A DNA stretch of 64,000 nucleotides, taken from assembly GCF_041053055.1 (NCBI RefSeq), contig NZ_CP163443.1, positions 10,337,001 to 10,401,000 of the forward strand, read 5' to 3'. Shown piece after piece: positions 25,737-34,731 of this stretch. Made by a program: the position numbers and the translations under genes. The DNA comes from Streptomyces sp. R41. Lineage in GTDB: Bacteria; Actinomycetota; Actinomycetes; Streptomycetales; Streptomycetaceae. Numbering within the stretch: the stretch's first letter is position 1; the number at the start of each line of letters is the position of its first letter. The notes under the pieces are model-generated. The model was not told the DNA's origin and made no database searches. It was given only the letters and a program-made list of their open reading frames with translations.

Positions 25737-26495
25737 ATGGACAAGCAGGTGGCCACGGCCGAGGAGGCCCTGGCGGGCGTGACGGACGGACAGTCGTTCG
25801 CCGTCGGCGGATTCGGGCTCAGCGGCGTCCCGGACACCCTGATCAACGCCCTGTACGCCACCGGGGTCTGCGGGCTGAGCGTTGTCTCCAACAACTGTGG
25901 CGTGGACGGCCGCGGCCTCGGCATCCTGCTGGCCGCGGGCCGCATCGCCCGGGTCACCGGCTCGTACGTGGGCAACAACAAGGAGTTCGCCCGCCAGTAC
26001 CTCGCCGGCGAACTCGAGGTCGAGCTGACCCCGCAGGGCACCCTCGCCGAGCGGCTGCGCGCAGGCGGCAGCGGCATCCCCGCCTTCTTCACCCCGGCCG
26101 GTGTGGGGACGCAGGTCGCGGAGGGCGGGCTGCCCTGGCGGTACGCCGCCGACGGCAGCGTGGCGGTGGCGTCGCCGCCCAAGGAGGTGCGGGACTTCGA
26201 CGGCACGCCGTATGTGCTGGAGCGTGGCATCACCACCGATTACGCCCTGGTCCGGGCCGCGCGCGGGGACCGGCACGGCAACCTCGTCTTCAACCGCGCG
26301 GCACAGAACTTCAATCCGCTCGCCGCGATGGCCGGACGGATCACGGTGGCCGAGGTGGAGGAGCTGGTCGAACCGGGAGTGCTGGATCCCGACGAGGTCC
26401 ACCTGCCGGGCGTATTCGTGCAACGCGTCGTGGCGCTCACGTCCGAGCAGGCGGCGGACAAGCCCGTCGAGCGCAGGACGGTGCGACAGCGATGA
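25737..26495 (+). CDS. pcaI: 3-oxoadipate CoA-transferase, alpha subunit
   Basis: A 252-residue family I CoA-transferase alpha subunit with [46 protein letters not shown] and FFTPAGVGT. Together with the next gene it moves CoA from succinyl-CoA to 3-oxoadipate. Start ATG 25737 is preceded by AGGGGAAG and lies nine bases after the monooxygenase stop. SCOT-type transferases look similar; operon context selects 3-oxoadipate. Confidence 0.88.
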   Translation: MDKQVATAEEALAGVTDGQSFAVGGFGLSGVPDTLINALYATGVCGLSVVSNNCGVDGRGLGILLAAGRIARVTGSYVGNNKEFARQYLAGELEVELTPQGTLAERLRAGGSGIPAFFTPAGVGTQVAEGGLPWRYAADGSVAVASPPKEVRDFDGTPYVLERGITTDYALVRAARGDRHGNLVFNRAAQNFNPLAAMAGRITVAEVEELVEPGVLDPDEVHLPGVFVQRVVALTSEQAADKPVERRTVRQR

Positions 26496-26535
26496 ACCCG
26501 AACAGGGCCACAGAGCAGAAGGCGGCGTGTACGTC

Positions 26536-27198
26536 ATGAGCTGGAGCAGGGACGAGATGGCGGCGCGGGCCGCGCGTGAGCTGCGCGACGGCGACTACGT
26601 GAACCTCGGCATCGGACTGCCCACGCTGGTCGCCGACTTCCTGCCGCCGGGCGTGGATGTCGTACTGCACTCGGAGAACGGGCTGCTCGGCGTCGGCCCC
26701 TACCCGGCGCCGGACGAGGTCGACGCCGATCTGATCAACGCCGGCAAGGAAACCGTGACGGTCAGGCCGGGCGCGTCGTTCTTCGACTCCTCGCTCTCCT
26801 TCGGCATGATCCGCGGCGGCCACATAGACACCGCGGTCCTCGGCGCGATGCAGGTCTCGGTCCGCGGCGACCTGGCCAACTGGGCGATCCCCGGCAAGAT
26901 GATCAAGGGTATGGGCGGCGCGATGGACCTCGTCCACGGAGCGCGCCGGGTCGTGGTCGTGATGGACCACACGGCCAAGGACGGCAGCCCGAAGATCGTC
27001 GAGGAGTGCACTCTGCCGCTCACGGGCCGCGCGTGCGTGGACCGGATCATCACGGATCTGTGCGTCCTCGATGTCACCGCCGACGGACTCACGCTGGTCG
27101 AGACGGCACCCGGCGTGAGTGCGGCCGAGGTCCTCGCGCTCACCCCCGTCGCCGCCGTCGACCTCCCCTCCCAGACGAGTACGCGAAGGAGCCCTTGA
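26536..27198 (+). CDS. pcaJ: 3-oxoadipate CoA-transferase, beta subunit
   Basis: A 220-residue beta subunit with [17 protein letters not shown] and the catalytic glutamate in HSENGLLG (about residue 48). [19 protein letters not shown] and [19 protein letters not shown] are family landmarks. It forms the heteromeric transferase with the alpha subunit encoded 40 bases upstream. Its stop overlaps the thiolase start by one base. Confidence 0.88.
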   Translation: MSWSRDEMAARAARELRDGDYVNLGIGLPTLVADFLPPGVDVVLHSENGLLGVGPYPAPDEVDADLINAGKETVTVRPGASFFDSSLSFGMIRGGHIDTAVLGAMQVSVRGDLANWAIPGKMIKGMGGAMDLVHGARRVVVVMDHTAKDGSPKIVEECTLPLTGRACVDRIITDLCVLDVTADGLTLVETAPGVSAAEVLALTPVAAVDLPSQTSTRRSP

Positions 27199-28388
27199 TG
27201 ATCGAGCGACCCCGTGACGTCTACATCGTCGACGCCGTCCGCACCCCCTTCGGCCGTTACGGCGGCGCCCTGTCCGGCGTACGTCCCGACGACCTCGCGG
27301 CCGGAGTCCTGCGCAGCCTCCTTGACCGCAGCCCGGATCTGGACCCGGCGCGCATCGACGACGTACTGCTCGGCAACACCAACGGCGCCGGCGAGGAGAA
27401 CCGCGACGTGGCCAGAATGGCCGTGCTACTGGCGGGACTTCCCGTCAGCGTGCCCGGCGCCACGGTCAACCGGCTCTGCGGCTCCGGTATGGAGGCCGTC
27501 ATCCAGGCGGCCCGCGCCATCGCGCTCGGCGACGCGTCCATCGCGATCGCGGGCGGCGTCGAGTCCATGAGCCGCGCGCCCTGGGTACTGCCGAAGCCGG
27601 ACCGTGCCTACCCCGCCAAGGACCAGCAGCTGTACTCGACGACACTCGGCTGGCGGATGGTCAACCCGCGGATGCCCCAGGAGTGGACGATCCCGCTGGG
27701 CGAGAGCGCCGAACTGGTCGGAGCCAAGCACGGCATCACCCGCGAGGCCCAGGACGCATTCGCGCTCGCGAGTCACCGCAACGCCGCCCGCGCCTGGCGG
27801 GATGGCCTGTACGACGCCGAGACCGTCCCCGTCGAGGGCGTCGAGCTGCCGCGCGACGAAGGCATCCGCGACAACACCTCTCTGGACGCTCTTGCGAGGC
27901 TCAAGCCGGCCTTCGTCCAGGACGGCACCGTGACCGCGGGCAACGCGTCACCGCTCAACGACGGCGCTGCCGCGCTGTTGCTCGCCGACGAGGCGGGCCT
28001 CGCGGCGATCGGCCGCGAGCCGCTGGCGCGGGTGCGGGCGGCGGCGGTGACCGGCATCGAGCCGCAGTACTTCGGTCTCGGCCCGGTGGACGCGATCCGC
28101 AAGGTACTGGCGAAGGCGGGGGTGGACGCGGCCGACCTGCACACGGTGGAGCTGAACGAGGCATACGCGGCGCAGGCGCTGAGCTGCCTCGCCGCCCTGC
28201 CCGAACTCGACCCCGCCGTCGTCAACCCGCGCGGCGGCGCGATCGCGATCGGCCATCCGCTGGGCGCGTCGGGCGCGCGGATCACCGCGGCTGTGGCCCA
28301 CCAGCTTGCCTCGGCGGGCTCGGGGACGGGCCTGGCGGCCCTGTGCATCGGTGTGGGCCAGGCCCTGGCACTGGTCCTCGAACGCTGA
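27198..28388 (+). CDS. pcaF: 3-oxoadipyl-CoA thiolase
   Basis: A 396-residue thiolase with the nucleophile Cys94 in NRLCGSGMEAV, the HP motif in GHPLGASGARITAA and the second cysteine in ALCIGVGQ. It cleaves 3-oxoadipyl-CoA into succinyl-CoA and acetyl-CoA, the last step of the pathway. Start ATG 27198 overlaps the previous stop and follows GAAGGAG. By sequence alone another acyl-CoA thiolase is possible; position after the two CoA-transferase subunits makes the assignment strong. A 12-base hairpin follows. Confidence 0.9.
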   Translation: MIERPRDVYIVDAVRTPFGRYGGALSGVRPDDLAAGVLRSLLDRSPDLDPARIDDVLLGNTNGAGEENRDVARMAVLLAGLPVSVPGATVNRLCGSGMEAVIQAARAIALGDASIAIAGGVESMSRAPWVLPKPDRAYPAKDQQLYSTTLGWRMVNPRMPQEWTIPLGESAELVGAKHGITREAQDAFALASHRNAARAWRDGLYDAETVPVEGVELPRDEGIRDNTSLDALARLKPAFVQDGTVTAGNASPLNDGAAALLLADEAGLAAIGREPLARVRAAAVTGIEPQYFGLGPVDAIRKVLAKAGVDAADLHTVELNEAYAAQALSCLAALPELDPAVVNPRGGAIAIGHPLGASGARITAAVAHQLASAGSGTGLAALCIGVGQALALVLER

Positions 28389-28394
28389 CGAAGC

Positions 28395-28421
28395 CCAGGG
28401 CGGTGTGGAACACCGCCCTGG
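28395..28421 (+). terminator. Terminator of the hydroxyquinol operon
   Basis: CCAGGGCGGTGT at 28395-28406 pairs perfectly with ACACCGCCCTGG at 28410-28421, loop GGA, six bases past the thiolase stop. Confidence 0.85.
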
Positions 28422-28493
28422 AGCAAGGTGGGGGACGCGTCACCCAGGACCAGCGGTCGGGGCGGGGCCTCGAACAGTCCCTCTGTCCGGCAA

Positions 28494-28559
28494 TGTGCAA
28501 CTGATGGTTGCGCAACAGCGGACTGCGCGCTAGCGTGATGTGCAACCAAACGTTGCGCA
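28494..28559. promoter_or_regulatory. Twin operators of the SRPBCC/ArsR module
   Basis: TGTGCAAC-N5-GTTGCGCA occurs twice, at 28494-28514 and 28539-28559, centres 45 bases apart, immediately before the ribosome site GGAGG at 28561. The positions suit repression by the ArsR protein encoded in the operon. Confidence 0.8.
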
Positions 28560-28569
28560 TGGAGGAAGA

Positions 28570-29031
28570 GTGAAGACTATGGAGTACGGCAGCATCGAAC
28601 GCGAGATCCACGTCGACGCCTCGCCCGAGGTGGTCTTCGAGGTGGTCAGCCGCCCTGAGCACATCTCCGAATGGTGGACCGACGACGCCGACATCGAAGC
28701 GACTCCTGGCGCTGTCGGTGAGCTTGTCTGGGGCGACAGGGCAGAAGTCGTCCCGATCACCGTGGTGAACGCCGAGCCGCCTCGATTGTTCTCGTTCCGC
28801 TGGTGCTATCCCGATGGCAAGGTCGACGAATCCGCCAATTCTCTGCTGGTCACCTTCGAGCTCACCCCGTCGGGCACGGGCACCACGATTCGGCTCACCG
28901 AGACCGGATTCCGGGAGATGGGCTGGGAGGCCGCCAAGGTGGCGGAGCAGTACCGCGAACACGGCGTCGGTTGGGACACCTTTGTCCCCCGACTCGGGGC
29001 GTACCTCGCGCGACTGGTGTCAACCCCATGA
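28570..29031 (+). CDS. SRPBCC (START/AHSA1-type) domain protein
   Basis: A 153-residue SRPBCC fold: IEREIHVDASPEVVFEVVSR, HISEWWTDDADIE, LFSFRWCYPDGK, then a C-terminal helix with GWDTFVPRLGAYLARL. GTG 28570 follows GGAGGAA closely; ATG 28579 is an alternative. It is co-translated with the ArsR gene through an ATGA overlap. Such pairs are common; the fold binds small hydrophobic ligands, but the function is not known. Confidence 0.88.
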   Translation: MKTMEYGSIEREIHVDASPEVVFEVVSRPEHISEWWTDDADIEATPGAVGELVWGDRAEVVPITVVNAEPPRLFSFRWCYPDGKVDESANSLLVTFELTPSGTGTTIRLTETGFREMGWEAAKVAEQYREHGVGWDTFVPRLGAYLARLVSTP

Positions 29032-29381
29032 CAGCCGCCGTCGACGACGACCTGTGGTCCGCGGTCGGGGACCCGACCCGTCGGCGGATGCTCGACCTGC
29101 TCCTGGCGGACGGCGATGGCACCGCCACCAGCCTCAGTGAGCAGCTGCCCGTGACACGGCAGGCCGTCGCGAAACATCTCGGCGTGCTCGACCGCGTCGG
29201 CTTGGTGCACGCCACGCCTGCCGGGCGAGAGCGGAGATACCGCGTGGACGAGGCGCAACTAGCGCGCGCGGTCGCTCAGTTGTCCTCGGTGGGGGCGGCG
29301 TGGGACGCCAGGCTCCGGCGCATCAAGCGGATCGCCGAGGCGATTCAGCGCAGCAAAGACGAGCGCGGCCCACAGCAGTGA
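29028..29381 (+). CDS. ArsR family transcriptional repressor
   Basis: A 117-residue winged-helix protein: WSAVGDPTRRRMLDLLLADG, TSLSEQLPVTRQAVAKHLGV (recognition helix) and VHATPAGRERRYRV (wing). No metal-binding cysteine pair is seen, so it is of the non-metal type that partners SRPBCC proteins. It probably binds the two TGTGCAAC palindromes ahead of its operon. Confidence 0.9.
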   Translation: MTAAVDDDLWSAVGDPTRRRMLDLLLADGDGTATSLSEQLPVTRQAVAKHLGVLDRVGLVHATPAGRERRYRVDEAQLARAVAQLSSVGAAWDARLRRIKRIAEAIQRSKDERGPQQ

Positions 29382-29428
29382 ATTCATGAAGGTCATAGGA
29401 GAACCAACACGGGAAGGAAGACTCGAAA

Positions 29429-29872
29429 ATGGTGGACATCCTGCACAGGGTCGGAATCAAATCGTCGCTGGCCGAGGTCTACGCGGCCTTGACCACCGCC
29501 GAGGGGCTTGCCGGCTGGTGGACGACCAACACGCAAGGCGAAGGCAACGACCTCGGCGGCGTGCTCCAATTCCGGTTCGGGGCCGGCGGGTTCGACATGA
29601 AGGTCCTCGAGCTTCACCCGGGCAAGCGCGTGCTGTGGGAGGTGGTCGACGGACCCGAAGAATGGATCGGCACCCACGTGGACTGGGACCTCGATCAGGT
29701 CGACGACTACACCATCGTTCTCTTCAAGCACGAAGGCTGGAAGGAGCCGGTGGAATTCATGCACCACTGCAGCACCAAGTGGGCGGTCTTTCTGATGAGC
29801 CTGAAGTCGCTGATCGAAACCGGGAAAGGCGCTCCGGATCCCCACGACGTCAAGATCGACAACTGGAACTGA
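29429..29872 (+). CDS. Second SRPBCC domain protein
   Basis: A 147-residue SRPBCC protein: MVDILHRVGIKSSLAEVYAA, LAGWWTTNTQGEG, FRFGAGGFDMKVLEL and a C-terminal helix MHHCSTKWAVFLMSLKSLIE. It lies 47 bases after the ArsR gene and is likely part of the same transcript. Function unknown. Confidence 0.87.
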   Translation: MVDILHRVGIKSSLAEVYAALTTAEGLAGWWTTNTQGEGNDLGGVLQFRFGAGGFDMKVLELHPGKRVLWEVVDGPEEWIGTHVDWDLDQVDDYTIVLFKHEGWKEPVEFMHHCSTKWAVFLMSLKSLIETGKGAPDPHDVKIDNWN

Positions 29873-29999
29873 CGCTCCGCTCCATTCGGAAGCGAATCGC
29901 CCCGTCGAGGCACCCAGGGGCCGTCTGAAGCGCCGTTCGGGGGAACGGCGGGTTGTCGCGGAGAGGGGGCGGGAGGCGCGGCTCGTACGTTCGGCCGAC

Positions 30000-31412
30000 G
30001 TGACCTACGAATCGAGTGACCGTGCATCCGGCCCCACCCGCCGCGCCGCGCTTGCCGGACTCGTCGGTGGGGCCGGGGCCGCGCTGGCCGCTGGCTGCAC
30101 CCCGTCGGGCGCGTCGACCGCGGCGGCGCCCACTCCCAGCCGCACGGCCTCGCCCTCCGCCCCGGCGGGCGATCCCACGCCCGGGGTGATGACCCTCTTC
30201 AAGGACCCCGCCTTCAACTTCAGCGGGCTCCTAGCACTCGGCGCGTCCGGCTACGGCGCCGGTGAGGTGGGTGAGGTGCTCACCACCGTGAACGCGATCA
30301 ACAAGGCCGGCCTGTCCGCGCAGACGTATACCGAGACCTTCAAGAAGCTCGGCGATCAGTTGATGGAGGCGCCCCAGGGCAGCAAGCCCGAGGCGCAGAC
30401 CACACGCTTCCGTGTGCTGCGCGCCGCCCAGTACTACGGCCAGGCGCTGTTCTTCGTCCTCGGCTCCGACGACCCCGGCAGCGAGGAACAGCTGTACAAG
30501 GCCGGGCGCGGCGCCTGGGACAAGTTCTGTGAGCTGTGCGACCCGGCACCGGTGACGGTGAAGGTCCCGTACGGGAAGACCCCGCTGCCTGTGTGGTTCT
30601 TCCGGCCGAACGACTCCGACGAGCGGCGCCCCACCGTGATCCTCACCAACGGCAGCGATGGACAGAACGTCGACATGTGGACCTATGGCGTCTCGGCCGC
30701 TCTGGAGCGCGGCTGGAACGCGCTCGTGTACGACGGGCCCGGCCAGGGGCAGTTGCTCTTCGTGGACCAGGTCGTCTTCACGCCGCGATGGGAGACCGTG
30801 GTCACGCCGCTCCTCGACTGGTTGGCCGCCCGCCCGGACGTGGACATGGGCAAGATCGCCCTGACCGGGCTGAGCATGGGCGGGAACCTGGCCCCCCGGG
30901 CCGCGGCCTTCGAGAACAGGATCGCCGCTCTGGTGGCGATGCCCGGCACGCTGTCGTCGTGGCTGGGCTTTCCTCCGGAGATCCGGGAGATCCTCACCCC
31001 GGACAAGGAGGAGACCAACAACATCTGGAACAAGAAGGTCGTGCCCGAGCTGCCTCCGTCCGCGGCCGCGACGATGAAGAAGCGCATCGAGCCCTTCTCC
31101 GTGCCGGCGATGCTCGACGCCCGCGAGGGCAAGATGTTCACCGACTTCTACACCCCCGCCAAACTCATCGAGTCTCTGGACATCACGAACGTCGTGAGCC
31201 GCATCAAGATGCCGACGCTGGTCCTCGACTACGACGACGAGCAGTTCTATCCCGGTCAGCCGCGCCAGATGTTCGACAAGCTCACGGCTCCCAAGGACTA
31301 CGTGAAGCTCACCAAGGCCACCGGCGCGCAGCTGCACTGCTCCCCGATGGCCCCGCAGCAGCACTGCGCGGTCGTCTTCGACTGGCTGCAGGGAAAGCTG
31401 TCAGGCAGCTGA
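30000..31412 (+). CDS. Exported alpha/beta hydrolase lipoprotein
   Basis: A 470-residue protein with a twin-arginine signal (RR at 14-15) ending in the lipobox LAAGC (Cys33), followed by a Ser/Thr/Pro linker, so it is probably anchored outside the membrane. The hydrolase body shows NALVYDGPGQGQLLF (oxyanion region), the nucleophile elbow GLSMGG, acid TLVLDYDDE and a final QQHC. It resembles the dienelactone/FrsA-like hydrolases that carry an N-terminal helical cap. Substrate unknown. Confidence 0.85.
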   Translation: MTYESSDRASGPTRRAALAGLVGGAGAALAAGCTPSGASTAAAPTPSRTASPSAPAGDPTPGVMTLFKDPAFNFSGLLALGASGYGAGEVGEVLTTVNAINKAGLSAQTYTETFKKLGDQLMEAPQGSKPEAQTTRFRVLRAAQYYGQALFFVLGSDDPGSEEQLYKAGRGAWDKFCELCDPAPVTVKVPYGKTPLPVWFFRPNDSDERRPTVILTNGSDGQNVDMWTYGVSAALERGWNALVYDGPGQGQLLFVDQVVFTPRWETVVTPLLDWLAARPDVDMGKIALTGLSMGGNLAPRAAAFENRIAALVAMPGTLSSWLGFPPEIREILTPDKEETNNIWNKKVVPELPPSAAATMKKRIEPFSVPAMLDAREGKMFTDFYTPAKLIESLDITNVVSRIKMPTLVLDYDDEQFYPGQPRQMFDKLTAPKDYVKLTKATGAQLHCSPMAPQQHCAVVFDWLQGKLSGS

Positions 31413-31706
31413 CTTCTGCGGCGACCGCCCGAGCGCCTCGCACGTCCGCTACTACCGGCTGAGCCCGCGGCCATCCGAACTCATCAACAAACGAGACGTG
31501 TTGAGGGATCAGGCACACATTCGTGAGGACGATCACCGTGTGCCCTCGCTGATTACACACTGCCAGGACCTGTCCGGGCGATCACGTGCGGATTCGGATG
31601 ACCAGGGCTGCCGCGGTGGCATCCGTCTCACCCCACCGTGCCGCAACGAAATCCGCAAGGACCCCTAAAGTCGGTGGCGGCCATCAGTACTTGGAGAGGC
31701 ACCTGC

Positions 31707-32687
31707 ATGCATGACACAGCCGACTTCATAGCGGACATCTACGCCCTCGGCACCGGGCCGTGGAGGATGACGCCCGTCACCCGCGGCGCACTGGGCCAGA
31801 TCTGGCAGTTAACCGGAAACGGCTCCTCATGGGCGGTGAAGGAACTTCTCTTCGGCTGCGACAAGCAGCAGGTCCGCCGGGAAGCCGCACTCCGCAACGC
31901 CACGGAGAAGCTGGGGATCGTGTCGCCGCGATTCATCCCGAATCGCGAGGGCGAACACGTCTCACAACTCCCTCCCTCGTTGGGCGGCTCCTATGTAAAG
32001 CTGTACGACTGGGTCAGCGGCAGTGAGGCAGACGCCTCCGATCCGGAAATCCTGAGCTGGTTCGGCCGGACCCTGGCACTCCTCCACATGGCCGGAGCCG
32101 GCGCGACCGCGACACCGAACTCCTGGTACGAGGAGTGCCACCAGGATGCCGACTGGACAGAGCTGCACCAGCAGATCCGCCGGGCCGGCCTGCCGTGGTC
32201 GGACGCTCTGGGCCGATTCGTCTCCACCTCGGCGGCAGAGCTGAGGCACCATGTGACCGCGTCGGACTCCGGTGATTTGGTGACGTCACATCTCGATCTG
32301 CAGCCCCAGAATGTTCTGGTCGGTCCGGCCGGTCCTGTTCTCCTCGACTGGGACAACGCGGGATCCACCTCGGCGGAACGCGAGCTCGCAAGAGCCGTTT
32401 ATGTATGGTCGGGCGGAAACCAGTTCAACGCGGATTCCGCTCGGCGATTGACGCGCGCGTATGTGGATGCAGGAGGTCGTGCGGCCATCAAAAGTCTGGA
32501 TTCGTTCTCAATGCTTTTCGCCACGGCCCTGAACTATCTTTACGTGCAAGCCGAGTGCGCGATCGATCCGACGGTGACCGCCGCGCAGCGGGAGTTCGCG
32601 AGCGGCCAAGTCGTCGCCTCCTTGCGGAACGCGCCGGACCTGGCCGCGGCCTCCCGATTGATCAAGGCCCTTGAGACCGAGTGGTGA
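31707..32687 (+). CDS. Aminoglycoside phosphotransferase-family kinase
   Basis: A 326-residue APH-fold kinase. The ATP lysine is in WAVKELLFG (Lys45), the catalytic loop is HLDLQPQNVLV (195-205) and the metal-binding motif is LLDWDNAG (212-219). GGAGAGG at 31692-31698 precedes ATG 31707. Such proteins phosphorylate small molecules, sometimes antibiotics, but nothing here fixes the substrate. It has slightly lower GC than its neighbours. Confidence 0.85.
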   Translation: MHDTADFIADIYALGTGPWRMTPVTRGALGQIWQLTGNGSSWAVKELLFGCDKQQVRREAALRNATEKLGIVSPRFIPNREGEHVSQLPPSLGGSYVKLYDWVSGSEADASDPEILSWFGRTLALLHMAGAGATATPNSWYEECHQDADWTELHQQIRRAGLPWSDALGRFVSTSAAELRHHVTASDSGDLVTSHLDLQPQNVLVGPAGPVLLDWDNAGSTSAERELARAVYVWSGGNQFNADSARRLTRAYVDAGGRAAIKSLDSFSMLFATALNYLYVQAECAIDPTVTAAQREFASGQVVASLRNAPDLAAASRLIKALETEW

Positions 32688-32864
32688 CCGGTCGGTCATC
32701 GAGGTCGTCGCAGATCACTCCGAAGACCTCAACCACCCACGGCTGAGATCCACTTGGCGAGGACCCACCACAGAGCGACCGACTTTGCGGACACGACCCA
32801 GGGCGTGCCGACGCAGCCGGTGCCCCTGATCTGCCTGTACGTGGCGTAGCGGTCCGATGCGTGA

Positions 32865-33443
32865 TCACGCTGCAGGCGGAGAACTGCGGGCTGGGGAGAG
32901 TGCCGCGCGTGCGGCGGTGAGGATCTCGTCCGACAGCGGCGAGTCTTGGACGGCGCGGGCCAGTACGACGGCACCGAGCATGGTGCACAGCCGCGTGATG
33001 CCGTCCTGGTCGTCGGTGGCGAGCCAGGCGGCGAAGTCCCGTACGCCTTCGGAGTAGGCGCGGTGGGCGTCGTGATCACCTCTGTCGCGGGCCATGTCAG
33101 CGGCGAGCGCCGCGGCGGGGCAGCCTGTGGACGCGTTGTCGCGGTGGCGGGGGGACAAGTACGCGTCGATCATGGTCTGCTGTGCCTCTTCGCGCCGCCC
33201 CTCGTTCTCCTCCAGGGTGGCCGTGCGCCACTGGGCCAGTTCGTCGAATGCATGCCTGACCGCCTCGTCGATCAGGGCTTCCTTGGAGTCGAACTGCTTG
33301 TAGAAGCCGCCGTGGGTCAGGCCTGCCGCCTTCATCAGATCCGCGACGCTCACGCTCGTGCCCTGCTCGCGAAAGAGGCGAGAGGCCGCCTCCACGACCC
33401 GCTTGCGGTTCTCCCGCGCCTGCGCCTGCGACACGCGGCCCAT
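32865..33443 (-). CDS. TetR family transcriptional regulator
   Basis: A 192-residue TetR protein. The DNA-binding domain reads RKRVVEAASRLFREQGTSVS then LMKAAGLTHGGFYKQF; the C-terminal ligand domain includes a [17 protein letters not shown] segment typical of the subgroup. ATG 33443 follows AAGGAGGT. Divergent from a membrane permease gene, which it probably controls. Confidence 0.9.
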   Translation of the reverse strand: MGRVSQAQARENRKRVVEAASRLFREQGTSVSVADLMKAAGLTHGGFYKQFDSKEALIDEAVRHAFDELAQWRTATLEENEGRREEAQQTMIDAYLSPRHRDNASTGCPAAALAADMARDRGDHDAHRAYSEGVRDFAAWLATDDQDGITRLCTMLGAVVLARAVQDSPLSDEILTAARAALSPARSSPPAA

Positions 33444-33488
33444 GGCACCTCCTTGATGGATGAGGGCTGGCATCTATCATAGCTCTGG

Positions 33489-33512
33489 AATAAATTACTT
33501 TAATAATCTATT
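33489..33512. promoter_or_regulatory. AT-rich imperfect palindrome between TetR and permease genes
   Basis: An unusually AT-rich 24-base island with AATA.ATTA on the left and TAAT....TATT on the right, in the divergent promoter region. Candidate TetR operator or -10 elements. Confidence 0.4.
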
Positions 33513-33605
33513 GAGCGGGCGTCGCAACCGCGACTCGGCCACCTCGCCGACCATCGCCCGTCCCCTTCCCGCGCCGCACGTCCCTTCCACCAGAAAGCCC
33601 CCGTC

Positions 33606-34652
33606 ATGGAAACCCCCGTCGGATCCGCTCCCGAGCGTGAACAGGCACCCTCAGCAGCGGTCGAGCTCTCCCTCCAGCCGAACCAGGCCGCCCGCCGTCG
33701 GCCGCCGGTGAGGGCCTGGCTCCAACCGACAGTGATCGCCCTGATCGTCGCGGCGGCCTTCATCGGCTGCTACGTGGGCCTGCAGCGCGACCCTCAGCCC
33801 CATCAGATCCCCATCGCTGTCACCGCACCGGACCTGTCGGGCCGGATAGGCCAGGCCCTCGGCGACAGTGTCGATGTCCACCGGGCCGCCGGCGCCGAGG
33901 ACGCGCACCACGCACTGGAGCGCCACGACGTCGTCGCCGCGCTCAGCACCGACGGCCCGGGCCGGCTGCGCCTGGAGATCGCCGGGGCAGTCGGCGCGTC
34001 CACCACATCGGCCGTGAAGAACCTCGTCGGCGCCTACGCAACCGGTGCGGGCGAGCACGTCACCATCGAGGACGTCGTGCCCCTGACCCACTACGACGCC
34101 CGGGGACTGGCCGGCTTCTACATGGCCTTCGGCGTGACCCTGGCCGGTTTCGTCCTCGGCTCGAACGCTCTCGGCCTGGCCGGTCTCCTGCGCCTGCGCC
34201 ACCGGTTCTGGCTGCTGGCCGGCGCCTCCATGGCCATCGGCACGGTCGCCGCGATCATCGCAGGCCCGGTTCTGGGAGCGGTCCCGGCCCCGGTCGTTCC
34301 GCTGGTCTTGACGCTCACCCTGCTGGCAGCTGCGGCCGCCTTCACCACCAAACTGCTCGGCACCTATCTCGGCCCGGTCGGGCTCCCAGTTGCCACCCTG
34401 GTGCTCCTCACCGCCGGCAACGCCACCAGCGGTGCCACCATCGGCGCCGATCTGCTGCCCGCCGCGGCCCGAGCCGTCTCCGCACTGCTGCCGCCCGGCG
34501 CGGCCGTCCGCGCCATCACCGGCCTGAGCTACTTCGACGGCGCTCACACGGCAGGCCCTGTGATCACGCTCGCGCTGTGGGCCGTCATCGCCGGGGTCCT
34601 GGTCGGTCTGCGCCCCCGCCTGATGCGGCGGCGCACCACAGCCGTCGCCTGA
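33606..34652 (+). CDS. ABC-2/YhgE-like membrane permease
   Basis: A 348-residue membrane protein. One helix (about 40-60) leads into a large extracytoplasmic domain (65-165), then five helices follow (175-340). This layout is that of ABC-2/YhgE-Pip type proteins. No ATPase subunit is next to it. It is divergent from a TetR regulator, suggesting an inducible export or cell-surface role. Substrate unknown. Confidence 0.75.
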   Translation: METPVGSAPEREQAPSAAVELSLQPNQAARRRPPVRAWLQPTVIALIVAAAFIGCYVGLQRDPQPHQIPIAVTAPDLSGRIGQALGDSVDVHRAAGAEDAHHALERHDVVAALSTDGPGRLRLEIAGAVGASTTSAVKNLVGAYATGAGEHVTIEDVVPLTHYDARGLAGFYMAFGVTLAGFVLGSNALGLAGLLRLRHRFWLLAGASMAIGTVAAIIAGPVLGAVPAPVVPLVLTLTLLAAAAAFTTKLLGTYLGPVGLPVATLVLLTAGNATSGATIGADLLPAAARAVSALLPPGAAVRAITGLSYFDGAHTAGPVITLALWAVIAGVLVGLRPRLMRRRTTAVA

Positions 34653-34731
34653 CCCGTGTCACACGCCGAAGGCACATGTGATCACACCACCACTCAACTG
34701 CTCAGCTATCCCGTCAGAAGGAGATCGACCG

